Assembly: GCF_021134715.1 (NCBI RefSeq)
Contig: NC_060023.1
Coordinates: forward strand, 11,036,001-11,100,000
From: Daphnia pulex
Lineage: Eukaryota > Arthropoda > Branchiopoda > Diplostraca > Daphniidae
Direction of reading: 5' to 3'
Length of the DNA: 64,000 bases
Shown here: one piece after another, positions 9,031-21,916 of the stretch
Layout: every line of letters starts with the position of its first letter
Numbering within the stretch: position 1 is the first letter of the stretch
Position numbers and translations under genes: made by a program
The notes under the pieces: model-generated
What the model was told of the DNA's origin: nothing
What the model saw: the letters and a program-made list of their open reading frames with translations, nothing else
The model's database searches: none

Positions 9031-10964
9031 TTACAAAATTGTAGAACCGTCTCTACTCATTAGAAATTTGTGAATTTTTTTACTGAGTTCTGGTCCTACT
9101 TTCCTCGAAGTGGAGAGAGGTCCAGCATGTCGGCGAATCTGTACAGCAAAATATTATTCGATAGCTGGATACTTACTAAAACACAACTTTAAATTACCGG
9201 TATATCTTGAAGCAACAATGAAGCGTCCTTGTCACTACCACAAGTTTTGTAAGCCTTTAACAATACATTACAAATAATTATTTAAACCACATTTTACTGG
9301 CACGTTCTTACGTTATACCTGGATTAAAGATTGAGGGGATGGGTATCTAGAAGCGATGGCTTGAGATGTTTCTAATGCAACCAGTGGAAATTGCATAAGT
9401 TGTTGCTGCCAAAGGCGCTCAAGGCCATGTCCGTCTTTGCTTACTTTTATATTGCCACTAACATCGGCAGCATAAAAATCAAATGTTTGTTCTAGTCTTT
9501 CTTCTCTACCATAATGTCAAAAGCTTATGAGAAATTGAAAATATTTGCATATCCAATTGTATCTTACTTGAACGGGCGCTCAGCTACGGCTTTTGTTATC
9601 CGAGCAATAATTTTACCCAACTCCTCAGCTGTTTCAACCGGCCACAATGAACAGTCGGTTTGTAGGAGTAATTTTACTTTCAGTGATTCCATGTCAGCAG
9701 ATGTGAACACAACATCTTCGTTCATCGGAACATCAACCTTCTTACTACTCTTATTGGTGTTTTCAGCAGTAGCAGAGACATGTTCACGAAATCGCCGTTT
9801 TTCCTTGCGGGATTGGTCTCTGTAAGCACATTTCATTTTGGATTAATAAAATAACAAAATATTAACAGATGGTAAATTAACTACTTAAGGTATGCAGACA
9901 GGCCATAAACGACCAGGGTAAGCTTCTTTTTCTTTAGATTTCTTAAAATTGTGTTGACACAGTCACAGATTGAAGATTGGGCTAGTAAAACAAATTCTTG
10001 GGCTAACATAACAACCAATCCCTCATCTTCTTCAACAAACGTAGATGTCGAACAGACCTATTAATTGATCAATAATGTATTTAATATTTTTACCTTGTTT
10101 ATAGGCAAAATTTTTACATAGGAAAAAGTGTAAAAAATCACCTTGGCATCTTCATTTACACGATGATTAACTTTTTCCCTCTTCCAACACACTGAATTAG
10201 ACACTGAAGACACAACAATAGAGTGCTTCATTTCAGATTCTTGGAGTTGAGTTAAAATGCTGCCACTGTTGGAGATTGAATCCAGTAGGCGTGAATCAAT
10301 AAGTGCTGTAAGACTCTATAATGAAAACATAAAAAATATCAATACACAATCTAATCACATACTGTAAAATGTGTCTACAAACTTTAAGGCATTCTGATGA
10401 TCTATTGAACTTTTTATTTGCTGCTTCTGCTGCTTTACAAGCTTTATCATATGCTTTGTCAAAGGCCTTGTCCTCCTTTGTTTTAGTTGTTTTTTTTGCA
10501 GGCTGATTATAATTGCTTACAGATTCAGTTATGGGACAATTAACTTTTGGTATATTGGCATTTTGGGTTTCAGAAGAAACAAGCCTTGTTGTGTAAGTCT
10601 CATAACCTAATCTTTCTGCTAAACTTGTTCTTACTTCAGTTTCCAGAATTCTGAATTTGATTGAAATGAAAGTTACTCTTGCTTACATTACTACTTACAA
10701 CAGGAAAAAGGTTACTCACTCAAAATCAAAGTCTTCATCTTTATTTTCATTGTTACGTGGTGGGGAATCCAAATCTAGATTCATCAACCTGGAAATGTTG
10801 TAGCAACATTACAGTTAATTTGGAAGAACTAACCTCAATAACTTATGTACTTACTCGTCATCAGAATTTAGGGCTTCGTGTAAAACATTCCTCTTACCCG
10901 GAGAAATTCCACAGAAGTGAACATCATCATCTGAGTCTGTTAATACGACAATTTCACTTGCCAT
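9031..10964 (-). CDS. EME1: crossover junction endonuclease subunit EME1
   Basis: The non-catalytic partner of MUS81, which cleaves branched recombination and replication intermediates in the nucleus. Multi-exon: 10855-10964 (MASEIVVLTDSDDDVHFCG), 10720-10788, 10383-10650, 10142-10315, an exon ending near 9890, then about 9565-9822, 9322-9503 and two small terminal exons to the stop at 9031. The KAFDKAYDKACKAAEAAN region precedes the degenerate ERCC4-type nuclease fold (ALIDSRLLDSIS, TLVVYGLSAYLK, ITKAVAERPFK). The C-terminal helix-hairpin-helix part reads PLVALETSQAIASRYPSPQS and SRKVGPELSKKIHKF, typical of EME1. The acidic N-terminus contains a SDDD stretch that may be a SUMO-interacting or CK2-type region (inference). 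Its start is 265 bp from the stop of RSL24D1 on the same strand. Confidence 0.88.
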
Positions 10965-11228
10965 TTTACGTTGTTACTTTAAGAGTTTCATCAACCAGAT
11001 TCGAACTATCCACCTGTTTGTTCGAATGACAATGCACTGTCTTAAAACTATTTCAACCAAGCACATCTGACCTCTGAGAACAAACAACTCAATTCAAACA
11101 AACATAAACAGAAACTGAAATCAACCAATAAACCGTCGATTTAAATCGCCACCTAGTGTTAAATGACAATACTGTATGTTAACGTCGAATCGGGAAAAAT
11201 GTATTTTGTTTTTCGTCATTGCATTTTT

Positions 11229-11835
11229 TTATTCTACATCCATTTCTCTATCTGAATCATGAACTTCTTCAACAACTCGCGATTCCATCTTCTTGAATTT
11301 GGAGGATACCAATGACATATCTTTTTCTCCATCCAACTGTGTTGCTAACTGCTTCAATCCAGCTGCTGGGGACCGGATTAGACCCATGTTCTTGGTGACT
11401 TCATAATTATCGCTTCTTCTCTGGACTTCCTTTGATTTACTGTGTCTGTTGTTGATGTGCAATGCTTGACGTCTGCAGCGAATGATCTCAACCTTCTTCA
11501 TGGCTTCCACAGATTTCTGCCACAAGTCCCGATCATACTTTACAGGAACATTTCTCCTCTTCTCAAATTCGAAAGACGGGTCGATGGCCAGATCTTTGCC
11601 TGCAGATTTACGGAAAGCCTTAGTCCATTTGGTCTTACGAGGATTCTTCTTCTTCTTGAATGCATTCTTGCATTTTGACCTGCAGAATCTGAAAATCTAG
11701 AACGCAAACATGAGTTAGAAAGTTTCACGGTGTAATTTATTTAAACCTTCTCACCTTGCAGTCATTTCGAACAAAAACCATTCCATGGCCAGGCCATATA
11801 TTTGACGAACAAAAGTAACATTTTTCGATACGCAT
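11229..11835 (-). CDS. RSL24D1: ribosome biogenesis protein RLP24
   Basis: A nuclear pre-60S assembly factor, paralogue of ribosomal protein eL24, which holds the eL24 site until its cytoplasmic release by an AAA ATPase (Drg1/AFG2 in yeast). Two exons, 11755-11835 and 11229-11696, give 182 residues. The N-terminus [18 protein letters not shown] contains the first CxxC of the zinc-binding treble clef, completed by [33 protein letters not shown] and SFEFEKRRN-like blocks follow; these are diagnostic of RLP24 against eL24. The acidic tail ends [10 protein letters not shown]. Its promoter region is shared with the divergent glycosyltransferase at 12560. Confidence 0.95.
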
Positions 11836-12559
11836 TTTGACGGAAGAGCAACCACACACAACGTGGTTTTTCTCTACCTCTATTTAGTGAAGAAGGACCG
11901 ACTAAGTACTACGGATCAGTCAAGAACCTACTTCTAGCCACGTTTTTGCGGGCGTAGATTGTCAATTGTTTTGTCCTCTGGTTTCGCCGCCATTCCGCCA
12001 ATCACAATTTTGATAAGACATGGAATTTCAAAAATCTAGATGGAGTAAAAACGTTAAATTTCAACATCACACAATTAAAAGCGCAGGACATTTTAATGTG
12101 GTTCCACGACGCATCTCTGAACAGAGCTATAGGCCTATAGCCCTTTAAATTCTTTGGATATTTACGACCTCGTTTATTTACACCGCATACACATCTTATC
12201 GTTATCTCAAGCCTTACCTTATTATCTAGCTACGAACTTTCAACGTTAACAAAAGCAAATGTCATTTCCATTTCGTTTGCTGTGTCGAGCTTGACCGTTC
12301 TGTATGATGGTCACACCTTAACAAGTGTAGAAATATTCAAGAATTATTATGGATCTTCTACTGGTAACATCTTGTAACAACACTAAAGAGTAAAAATGTG
12401 TTAGTTATTTAATATTGCAAATCAAGTCATTTAAATATTACTTTTAGGCTTAGATAAATTCCGGCATGAAACATCACGCAGAAGAGCGATTCAATTTCCT
12501 ACACCAAAAAATTACGATTCTGTACAAACTGCTACTCGGATAACGTTTAGCCGTTAGAT
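11836..12559. other. divergent promoter region RSL24D1 / A4GALT
   Basis: 724 bp between two divergent start codons. No additional coding sequence is recognised. Near 12360-12560 there is probably 5' UTR of the glycosyltransferase; an in-frame TAG lies a few codons upstream of its ATG. Confidence 0.4.
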
Positions 12560-13810
12560 ATGGCCAGAATTATGCTTAAACCATTACTTCGATGCATCTT
12601 CCGTAAAATAATGAGGATGGGGTTCTTACGGCGTCTCCTACTTACTTTTACGGTAGTGGGGATATTCATCTGCACAGGATATTTTGTAATGCAATCAGAT
12701 TTTTACGTCAGATCGGTTAGTGTCGGCTTACCAAAAAGTTTAAAATCACCTTTAAAAAATTGGGAACAGTAAAAACATTTCGTTTTTAGATGAACCATCC
12801 GGTGATATATGTCTCGGGAGCTGATCGTGGTAGATGTTGCGTAAGCATCCATAACTCCTTTGATATTTGCGGCAGACCGGATTGCTTATGGAAATGTCCC
12901 TTGTTCGAACCTCAATTTCCACTTCCTCGACGTGATCAAGAGAAGGCATTTTTTCATGAAACCTCAGGTGTTCGGGCACTTGACTTCCGCCAAGCCTGTT
13001 CTGTTGAATCTCTCGCAATAATGAACCCACACTTGACCGTCATTTTGCTAATGAGCGGGAAAGATATTGATTGGAATTCTACAACTATGAAAACGTTGGG
13101 AAATTACGAAAACATAAAAATCTATAATATTAATTTAGGTGATTACTTCATACATTCGCCTTTTCGACAATGGTATTTCTGCTCTACTTGGAATTACGGT
13201 TCATTTGCCGTGTCTCATCTGAGCGACGCACTCCGGTTCCTAACACTGTACAATTACGGAGGTTATTACTTTGATTTGGATATAATAATGGTTCAACCAG
13301 TGACACATTACCGAAACTTCATCGTGGCGGAAAACGAGAAAAATTTGGCTGCTGGAGCACTTCACGTTGATTACCTACATCCTGTTATCCGCATGGCAGT
13401 GGAGGAGTTCCGAGAAACATACAGGTGTGTACACGAAAATTTCCCAAACTAGATGACTTAACTGTTTTCTTTACTTCAGAAAGGATATTTGGGGTCACAA
13501 TGGCCCATTGCTCCTGACTCGCGTAATGACAAAATGGTGTTTGACAGAAAACATTGCCGAAATGAATTCTGATAGCTGCTACGGTTTTGAGATTCTTCCT
13601 CCAAAAACATTTTATCCAATCGAATGGCCTAAATGGTTGAGATATTTTTTGGAACAAGATATTACGTGGGATAATGACACAATTGGAATTCACGTATGGA
13701 ACCAAAAGAGCGCTGGCCAAGCAGTTTCAAAAACTTCCGAACAAGTATACACCAAACTTGCTCGTTCCCAATGTCCTTCGATTTTTGCGATGGCTCCTAA
13801 TGTGTTTTAA
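12560..13810 (+). CDS. A4GALT: alpha-1,4-(N-acetyl)galactosaminyl/galactosyltransferase (GT32)
   Basis: A Golgi type II glycosyltransferase of the A4GALT/alpha4GT family. In vertebrates it makes Gb3; in insects alpha4GT adds alpha-1,4-GalNAc to glycosphingolipids, so the acceptor here may be the arthropod one (inference). Three exons: 12560-12715, 12790-13424 and 13480-13810, 373 residues. After a short basic N-terminus a membrane anchor (LLLTFTVVGIFICTGYFVM) is followed by the lumenal domain. The DXD nucleotide-sugar motif is YYFDLDIIM at residues about 160-167 of exon 2 (214-216 overall). QWYFCSTWNYGSFAVSHLSDALR, GHNGPLLLTRV and HVWNQKSAG are family signatures. The first intron is only 74 bp. 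The ATG is preceded by an in-frame stop. Confidence 0.9.
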
Positions 13811-14169
13811 TAGTTCGTATTTCTACAGCGGTAGAACCGTCTCTCAACATTTGGTTTCCTAATTCTTATTTTCAAGGTTCATTCTTCAAAGAATACAAGT
13901 TTTTCTTAAATACATAAATGCATTGCGCTGCGACTAAAAAATGCCAGCAAAACTTTCTAGTATCAGCATATCCATAATTGTTGTTGGCAATAGAAAATTA
14001 CTGAAGATCCATCAGCAATTAACAAATTGTTTTTTTTTTAAATGTAAAATTAGTATTGCTCTTGGTTTAAGATGCATTGTGAATCGCGTTTTGAAACATG
14101 AATATCATGGTTGAAAACATTTGAGGCAAGAGTGAATGTAAAAACTGTTATAACCTGAGGTTTGACTGT
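13811..14169. other. convergent 3' flanks of A4GALT and UNG
   Basis: 359 bp between two convergent stop codons. Nothing but AT-rich 3' UTR-like sequence is seen. Confidence 0.4.
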
Positions 14170-15548
14170 TCACTCAATGGGGAGTTTAGACCAGTCAACT
14201 GGTGTTTTGTTTTGCTTGAGCAAAAGTTCATTACATTTTGAAAAATGTTTACATCCTAAGAATCCGCGATGAGCAGATAGTGGAGAAGGATGAGGGGCAT
14301 TCAGCAAGTGGTGTTTTTTCTACAAAAAAAGAAAAGAAAAAAAAACATTAATTAAGCATGAAGTCGTAAACAAATGAATTGGTTACCTTGTCTACTACTA
14401 AAGCTTTCTTCTGGGCATATGCACCCCAAAGAAGGAAGACAACACCTTGGCAGTTACTGCTAATCCACTGGATCACGGCATCCGTCAGAGTTTCCCAGCC
14501 TTTGTCTTTGTGCGAATTTGCTGCGCCCGATCGGACCGTTAAGCCAGCGTTAAGAAGGAGCACACCTAAATATGTGAAATATCAATATAACAATTTTACG
14601 TGACTCTTATTTGAAGATTAAGACAAACGTTAAACTGTGATTGATTTTGTTTAAATGTCTACCTTGTTTGGCCCATCCAGTGAGATTACCATGTTTAGGA
14701 ATATTAAAACCATCAATATCTGAAGCCAGCTCTTTAAAGATGTTTACCAAACTTCAAATAGTTTTGCAAAAATTAGACACAGTAGTTTTTAAAGTAAAAA
14801 TTTTAAATATTACCTTGGGGGAGGAGGAACTCCTTTCAAAACACTGAAACACAAACCTTTTTATGAAACAAAAATGTAATGTCAATTCTTTATCTTAAAA
14901 GCCATAAAAGTAATTATTTTTTACTATACCATGAGCTTGACCAGGACCGTGATATGGATCTTGACCAATAATAACAACTTTGATATTTTGAATATCACAG
15001 AAATGGGTCCAAGACCACACAAGATGTTCTGGAGGGAAAATGGTGGACTTTGATCTTTCAGAACCCAGAAATTTACTAAGCTAAAAACAAAATAATGTAG
15101 GTAAATGAAAATAATTGTTATTCAAAGTTAAAAAAAAAGAAACATGTACATACTTCACCAAAGTAGGGTTTCTTAAACTCTGGCTCAATTGCTTGAAACC
15201 ATGAATGACCAATACTATGGTGTAAGGCACAAGTATTCTTCGCTTGCAATTTTATTTTCGCTAACAAGTGGTTAGTGCCCATTCTTTCTTTTTTTTCAGG
15301 AGTAACTACTTCAGTCTTCTCACCAGATTTTTCTCCAACAGGCTAAAAATGAATAGACTTTACAAAAAATACCAGGCATGTATACACAGAACAAAAAAAC
15401 CTACTTTGTTTTCAATTTGAACATTCTTGGCTTCAGCTGTCTTATTGCCAGACACAAGTTCTGAGAATGTACGCTTCACACCTCCACTTTGAAGAGGTTT
15501 AAAAAAATGAGTCAAAGGTTTTTGAGGCGGCATGATTTCTGACTTCAA
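14170..15548 (-). CDS. UNG: uracil-DNA glycosylase, nuclear-type with PCNA-binding motif
   Basis: Family 1 uracil-DNA glycosylase, removing uracil from DNA in base-excision repair. The N-terminus (Met at 15548 or 15533) reads [23 protein letters not shown] fits the PIP-box pattern QxxLxxFF found at the same place in vertebrate UNG2, implying a replication-fork nuclear form. The catalytic water-activating motif is [13 protein letters not shown], interrupted by an intron after the last glycine. [10 protein letters not shown] and [16 protein letters not shown] follow, and the last exon (14170-14319) carries the DNA-intercalating [14 protein letters not shown] motif. The protein ends [10 protein letters not shown]. 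Six or so exons. It is divergent from LAMTOR2 with about 350 bp between starts. Confidence 0.95.
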
Positions 15549-15901
15549 GAAGCAACTTTAGTTCATTGTAATCATGATTGTAATTAAACACCAAAGTCAA
15601 AATAATCGGGCGCGAAATTCACCTTTGGACCAATCTGAAATGAATACATTAAGGCCACCTACAGCAGAAGAATTTGACAAGATTGAGTGAGAAAAAATTC
15701 CCTGGTCAACGGAAGGGGCGCTGCCGCTGCCGCTGCCTGAAGAAGAGATTGTCAGCCTGGCCTGGTTATGTAGGAAACATCCGCATTCATTTGTTTTTTT
15801 TTTTTTTAGTAAGAGACTAAGAGGAGTAGTGAACACTGAACAGCTGTACTCAGCCCTGACTCAGCTTGTGTCAAAACAGAAGATACCAACAAATCTAAAG
15901 A
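15549..15901. promoter_or_regulatory. bidirectional promoter interval UNG / LAMTOR2
   Basis: 353 bp separate the two divergent start codons, so both promoters must lie here. I see no TATA box; a short GC-rich stretch with repeated GCCGCTGCC occurs near 15720. This is typical of a shared housekeeping promoter (inference). Confidence 0.45.
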
Positions 15902-16484
15902 ATGTTAAAACCAAAAGCTCTTACTCAAGTCTTGTCTCAAGCAAACACTGGCGGAATCTTAAGCACTTTGTAATATGGCGTGATACCTTAAAATAGTTAA
16001 CGATTGTTAGTTATTTTTATTTATTTATTATCTTAATTTGTTATGCAGGCTTTTAAATACGGAGGGGGCGTTGCTAGCTTACAGGTGAGCAAAATGTGTT
16101 AAAATGTTTTACATTTGTTTATAGTGTTTAAACAATTTTGTGGCTTTCAAGTGGTTATGGGGACAAGGATGCACGAGTGACAGCAGCGATAGCTAGCAAC
16201 ATTTGGTCAGCATATGCTAAAAATGGGAAAGTTGCCTTCAATGAAGATGTCCTGGAATGTGTTCTTCTTGATTGCATGGTATTATTCAATTTAAAGTTTA
16301 GTAAACACAAATATTAATTTTGCCAATGCCTTTAAAGGATGGGAAAGTGGTGATTGCCCAAGTTGCTAATTTACTTCTATGTCTCTATGCTAAAGAAAAT
16401 GTGTGTTTTGGAATGCTTCATGCTAAAGCAAAGGCATTGGCAGACTATCTTGATTCTCCTCTTCGTCAAGTAGCAGCATCATGA
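15902..16484 (+). CDS. LAMTOR2: Ragulator complex protein LAMTOR2 (p14)
   Basis: A roadblock-fold subunit of the lysosomal Ragulator complex, which anchors Rag GTPases for mTORC1 activation and scaffolds MEK/ERK on late endosomes. Four exons, 15902-15969, 16049-16084, 16152-16278 and 16338-16484, join in phase to 125 residues, the same length as human LAMTOR2. The sequence starts [20 protein letters not shown], then [54 protein letters not shown], and ends SPLRQVAAS. The second exon is only 36 nt and would be missed by simple gene finders. AATAAA lies about 75 bp downstream. Confidence 0.97.
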
Positions 16485-16687
16485 ACATTTTTTTATAATA
16501 CAAATTTGGATCTCCTAAAATTTAATGAAGCTGTGAAGCAGAGTTGTATTGCACTTGTGAATAAAAAGCAACACTTGTGAACAAGAAGTGTCAAAATGGC
16601 TGCAACGTGGATAAAATCCCACAAGGCTGGTTCTCTGCATAAATTTAGTTCAGTATTTGGTTCCTGGTACAAAAATCCCATAGCTTA

Positions 16688-17517
16688 TTACATTCTTAAC
16701 CCTTTCTGCTGAAGCACCTAAATAAAGAAACAACATTTTTAAATGCTTCCATCAATAGTAAATTGCAGATACTTACTTTGGCTCTATCAGTAGGCTCTGT
16801 TTCTCTTTCTCTCTTGTCACACTCTCTTGATACAACACACAGGAATTCTGAATGGTCTTCATTCCCATAAGAGTACTGTGACCCAACATTTATTAGCTAT
16901 ATAAAAAAAAGATTAGAATAAATAGTCTGTAGTAACTAATAAGATTGTCTTGTGTGTACACACCTGCTCAAATTTCCATCCATCAGACATAGTTGAAACC
17001 ATTTGAGTTAATTCATCCTCATGACACTGTAATACACGGTAAACTTGCTTCCTACTTTCCTTCTGTGGTACCTCATCTCTTAGTCTTATTTTATCTCTAA
17101 TTAACTGGATGAGTTCAGTAATATTATAGAATTCAGCTTCCTCTAGGATTCCTTCTTCAGCCAAGTTTTTATCAATAACTAGTTTGCTATGTCTCAAGAA
17201 GTTTAATATTGGTGAAAAATAAGTAGGGTCCCGATCAATCATGAAGGCACCTGTTTCATCCTAGTTTAAAATAAAGAGCATAATTTTCAAGTTAAAATTG
17301 AGGTTATATAAAGTAATACTTTATCTGAGGCAAGATTGTTGTCTTCTTGACAGAGTCTGAAGAAAAAAGACTTTGGATCTCTGCAAAGGGTTGTTCGGGT
17401 GGTAAGGAAGTGGTGACCCCCCACATTCAAACGTATCCATTCAGACTTTCTGCTGCCAACCCACTTTTCTGAAACGATGTTATTTGCAATCCCGTTCATC
17501 TCCGGACATTCAGCCAT
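16688..17517 (-). CDS. KCTD5: KCTD5 / insomniac BTB adaptor
   Basis: A BTB (T1-type) adaptor for Cullin-3 ubiquitin ligase; the Drosophila orthologue insomniac regulates sleep. Exons run from 17517 down to the stop at 16688-16690. The N-terminus is [19 protein letters not shown]. The BTB starts at [20 protein letters not shown] and [13 protein letters not shown], continues with [17 protein letters not shown] and [17 protein letters not shown], and the C-terminal part has [35 protein letters not shown] and a terminal [10 protein letters not shown], all highly similar to KCTD2/5/17. It lies convergent to LAMTOR2 (about 200 bp). Confidence 0.94.
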
Positions 17518-17985
17518 CTCTAAAATACATTTTAAAAAATCAATTAGTCGCGTTCAAACAACTTTTTTCAAACAATAAAGAACCGTTGTTATCGACTGCT
17601 AACCAGCATATGGATTGTGACTAAAAGTCATCAACAATTCTATTCTTACACTCTCAGTCACGATTTGCACAAAAGAATCACCTACCAGTATAGGACTAAA
17701 ATAGCGAGTTTCACAGATTCAAATCGTTCATTAACATTTGGTTTCACTAAATAAAAATTCGACGCACAAAAATGCGAAAATATACAACTTTGAATCGATA
17801 AAGATAATCGATTATCGAAGCAGCCGTGGTGCCATCTAGAGGAGTCTCCTTCAATTGGGTTGAAATGAATGAATGAATAATTTTCTTTTTTTAATTTTTT
17901 TAATTGAATTTGAAACAAAACATTTAAACAAAATTTAAAGATAATACATTTTAAAAATAGAATAGCAAAATATTCGATTTGAAGC
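17518..17985. other. spacer between F-box gene 3' end and KCTD5 5' end
   Basis: 468 bp. It holds a poly-T/A rich stretch near 17880-17960 and a GATTATCGA-type palindrome near 17805 (ATCGATAAAGATAATCGAT), but no gene. Confidence 0.35.
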
Positions 17986-20218
17986 TTAGGTTTCAAAATG
18001 ATTAGTAAAGTCCATGAAATACAACATTGGTACTGGCACTTCACGCCTCTCATAGTCAAAATCCCATGTAACAAGGCATCCAATCTGATAATCATCGACA
18101 AAAACTTTTAGCTTTTCCACCGACGTGTCCCGAATACCATCAACGCTTGCTTCGTGCCAAGATTGAGTCGATACGCTAAACGTAAAAGTTGGCTTCAATG
18201 TTTCTTTTTGAGAATTGATTAACGACTCAAGATCCCAAACGTTCACCCCTAACAGGAAAAAGTCGGAAGACCAACAATTCACGTGGCAACTAATTATGTA
18301 TTTTTCGCCTACCAGCCTGTAAAAAAAAAATGATAATTTTAGTGTTGATTCGTTAGAAAGAAACAACAAAACATTACCCAATGGTTTTGATATCTCCATC
18401 GGTTTGATTCATTTGGCATTGTCGAATGCATGTTCCAAGTTCGATGTCCCATAAACTAAAGGAAAAGAGAGTAAGAGAGTAGCGTATGAATAACAGGTAG
18501 CAATTACGCTTTTGCGCGAATCTTACCTGATTTGTTCACGGCCAGCAATAATAATCCACCGATCGTAGGGTTGAAAACTTTTAATAAAAGCTTCGGATTC
18601 GGCGATGGTATTAATCAGTTCAAGCGAACTTGCTGATCGAACTTGAATCCCTTTATTATTGCCACCTTGTAGGTAAATATAGGAGTCATCCATTTGAACT
18701 CGGCGCACATTAAACTGGTGAATAGTCTGTTGGTGCGTTATTTTCCACTCTCGGGGCGATATTATCTTCCGCAACGAGAGGGTTTCGTACTGACAACTGT
18801 TCTATAAGTGTAAATTGAAATACATTAATGATTCACTCACAACAGTAAATTAGAATTATGTTAAGTTACGTTGGTAATACACGACAACAGCGTTTTTCCT
18901 GATGGACTAAACCGCAAGTAACTGCAATCCACCCTGCTTGCCATGACGTCCTGAGCGAAGCTTTCACAGTTTAATAAGGCTGGATCGTCTATAAGTTTGT
19001 GAAGCTTCCGCATTCACCACTGTTCTTATTATTGTGGAAATGATCAAAATTAAAAGTCCTCTTACCAATTCTTTTGTTTTCATACAAAATACGAAGATTT
19101 TTCCACGATTGCATCCAAGAGCAAGATATTCGCTAGTCAAATCGATAGATTTCATCATAGCTCTGTGACTATCGACTCCAATATCGAAAATCTAATATTC
19201 AATCAATATTCAGCTCTAAATGTATGGAATTTACAAATGAAGTTTCAGTTATTACACTTTCCGACTGCAAAGTCCATCTATTAAAGATCTCGATCGTCTG
19301 GGGACTTTGACGTGTTACGATGTACTGGTCGCTCAGTTTTACTTTGAAATTTAGATGCTCTACAAATCCTGCATAAGGCAATTTTTTTACCCGTTGATAG
19401 GCCGTCTTTGTTATCCAGTTTTTCTCCAGAGACTAATTGAATTAAAAATTGGTGTTAAAATTGATACTTATTTACGGGTTATCCAATGTCCAAACCTTCA
19501 AATTATCCCGGATATTTCGATAGAGATCAAGGTAAAATTCTGAATAGTTGTCATCCTCTGTCGTCTCGGTTGCGAAACCTTTCTTAATCAAGACTTTGTA
19601 CATTTTCTTCCAATTTACCTAGTGAAACCTTAATTAGAATTGAAGGAAAACCTATATGATTTGGAGCAAGTAAAATTTTACGTCTTTATCAAGAACAATT
19701 TTCCAAACTCTTGCATTGTCGACTGCCTCTTGCCATGCGGTAGAGACGGAACGTGCGTTGAGTAGACCCAGACAATCCACATTCTGGAATATTCCTTTGG
19801 CAATCAGATCAACTGAATGCAAACAAAATAGAGTATTTAAAAACAAGGCTCATGTAAACTGAATACCACCAAAATCTGCATAAAGGTTGACAAATGTAAA
19901 AAGTAAAAAACATTAGAGATGTTTTTGTCATCTGAATTCCCTAGCGTCTAAAGGGGTTCAGTATCCGGCTAGAATTCTCGCGACTGCCATGAAATTTTTC
20001 AATATTACTTGAAATTCGTAATATAAACAAATGTACATTGCTATGTTCGGTATGACAGACACACAAGAGTTTGCCTTATAAGGCGTTATGAACGAACGAA
20101 CAAAAAAGCGTTCACGTTTCGTACCTTGAAGAAGAGAAGTAATATCGACGCTAGTACCTCCGTCACGTAAATTGTATGCACAGGCATCCACAGTATTTTC
20201 CTGCTGATTGACGATCAT
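17986..20218 (-). CDS. F-box / WD-repeat-like protein
   Basis: A probable SCF ubiquitin-ligase substrate receptor. From the minus-strand start at 20218 (MIVNQQENTVDACAYNLRDG) a chain of short exons encodes an F-box-like segment (LIAKGIFQNVDCLGLLNARS then VSTAWQEAVDNARVWK, about 19680-19820), an alpha-helical linker (YSEFYLDLYRNIRDNLKVWT) and a beta-propeller-like C-terminal half with WD-type strands (YIVTRQSPQTIEIFNRWTL, LALGCNRGKIFVFCMKTKEL, WIIIAGREQIRLWDIELGTC, VNVWDLESLINS). The protein ends YFMDFTNHFET. The repeats are degenerate and I cannot name an orthologue; it resembles FBXW-type proteins in order of domains only. The start is the first ATG of the most upstream plausible exon and is the least certain part. 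Confidence 0.7.
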
Positions 20219-20672
20219 TTCATTAGAGTCAGTAAGTTGTCAATAAACTTAAACAAACAAGACAGAAACTTAGCAAAACACTGATTCTCGAACTGTTTAT
20301 AAATAGTCGTCAGTCCAACGTTGCCACGAAAACGTTTTCCAACATTTCTCGTTTCAAAAACGGAAAAATCAAATAAAACCGACAAAACCAGAGCTCTGAC
20401 ATAACCATCGTTGGTTCTTTTACTTATGGGACGTTTACTCACTAGATTTTGTTATTTTGCAGTTCTGCCACAGTGATAGCTCTTAGTCTGCGGTCTGGTT
20501 TTCAGTTTAAACTTTTAACCGCGATTAAAAAGTCTTCCGGAAAAAACAATAATCAACGGAATGTATTATTATTATTATTTAAATTGCAAAAATTTGATAG
20601 TCTTTTATTAACATTACATTACCCCAGATTTGAAAAAAAGTTGAAACGCATGTTCAATCTTCGTTTCAAGTT
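20219..20672. other. spacer between DCXR-like gene and F-box gene
   Basis: About 450 bp, presumably F-box gene promoter/5' UTR and DCXR 3' UTR. No further gene is recognised. Confidence 0.35.
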
Positions 20673-21828
<1,156 letters not shown>

Positions 21829-21916
21829 ACTAAAATAGTGTTTTAAAATGATAATTTATTGAACACTGTCAAATCAAAATGATTTGAGTATGACTGATTG
21901 GATCATACAAATATAA

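Noticed and set aside
11442-11700. Overlapping plus-strand frames of 72-78 codons
   Set aside because: Antisense to RSL24D1 exon 2, a strongly conserved gene.
12752-12789. A possible 20-bp intron GTAAAAACATTTCGTTTTTAG in the glycosyltransferase
   Set aside because: Too short to be spliced; the upstream donor at 12716 gives a 74-bp intron that joins the exons in phase.
12752-13030. A 92-codon minus-strand frame
   Set aside because: Antisense to exon 2 of the alpha-1,4-glycosyltransferase, whose protein family match is clear.
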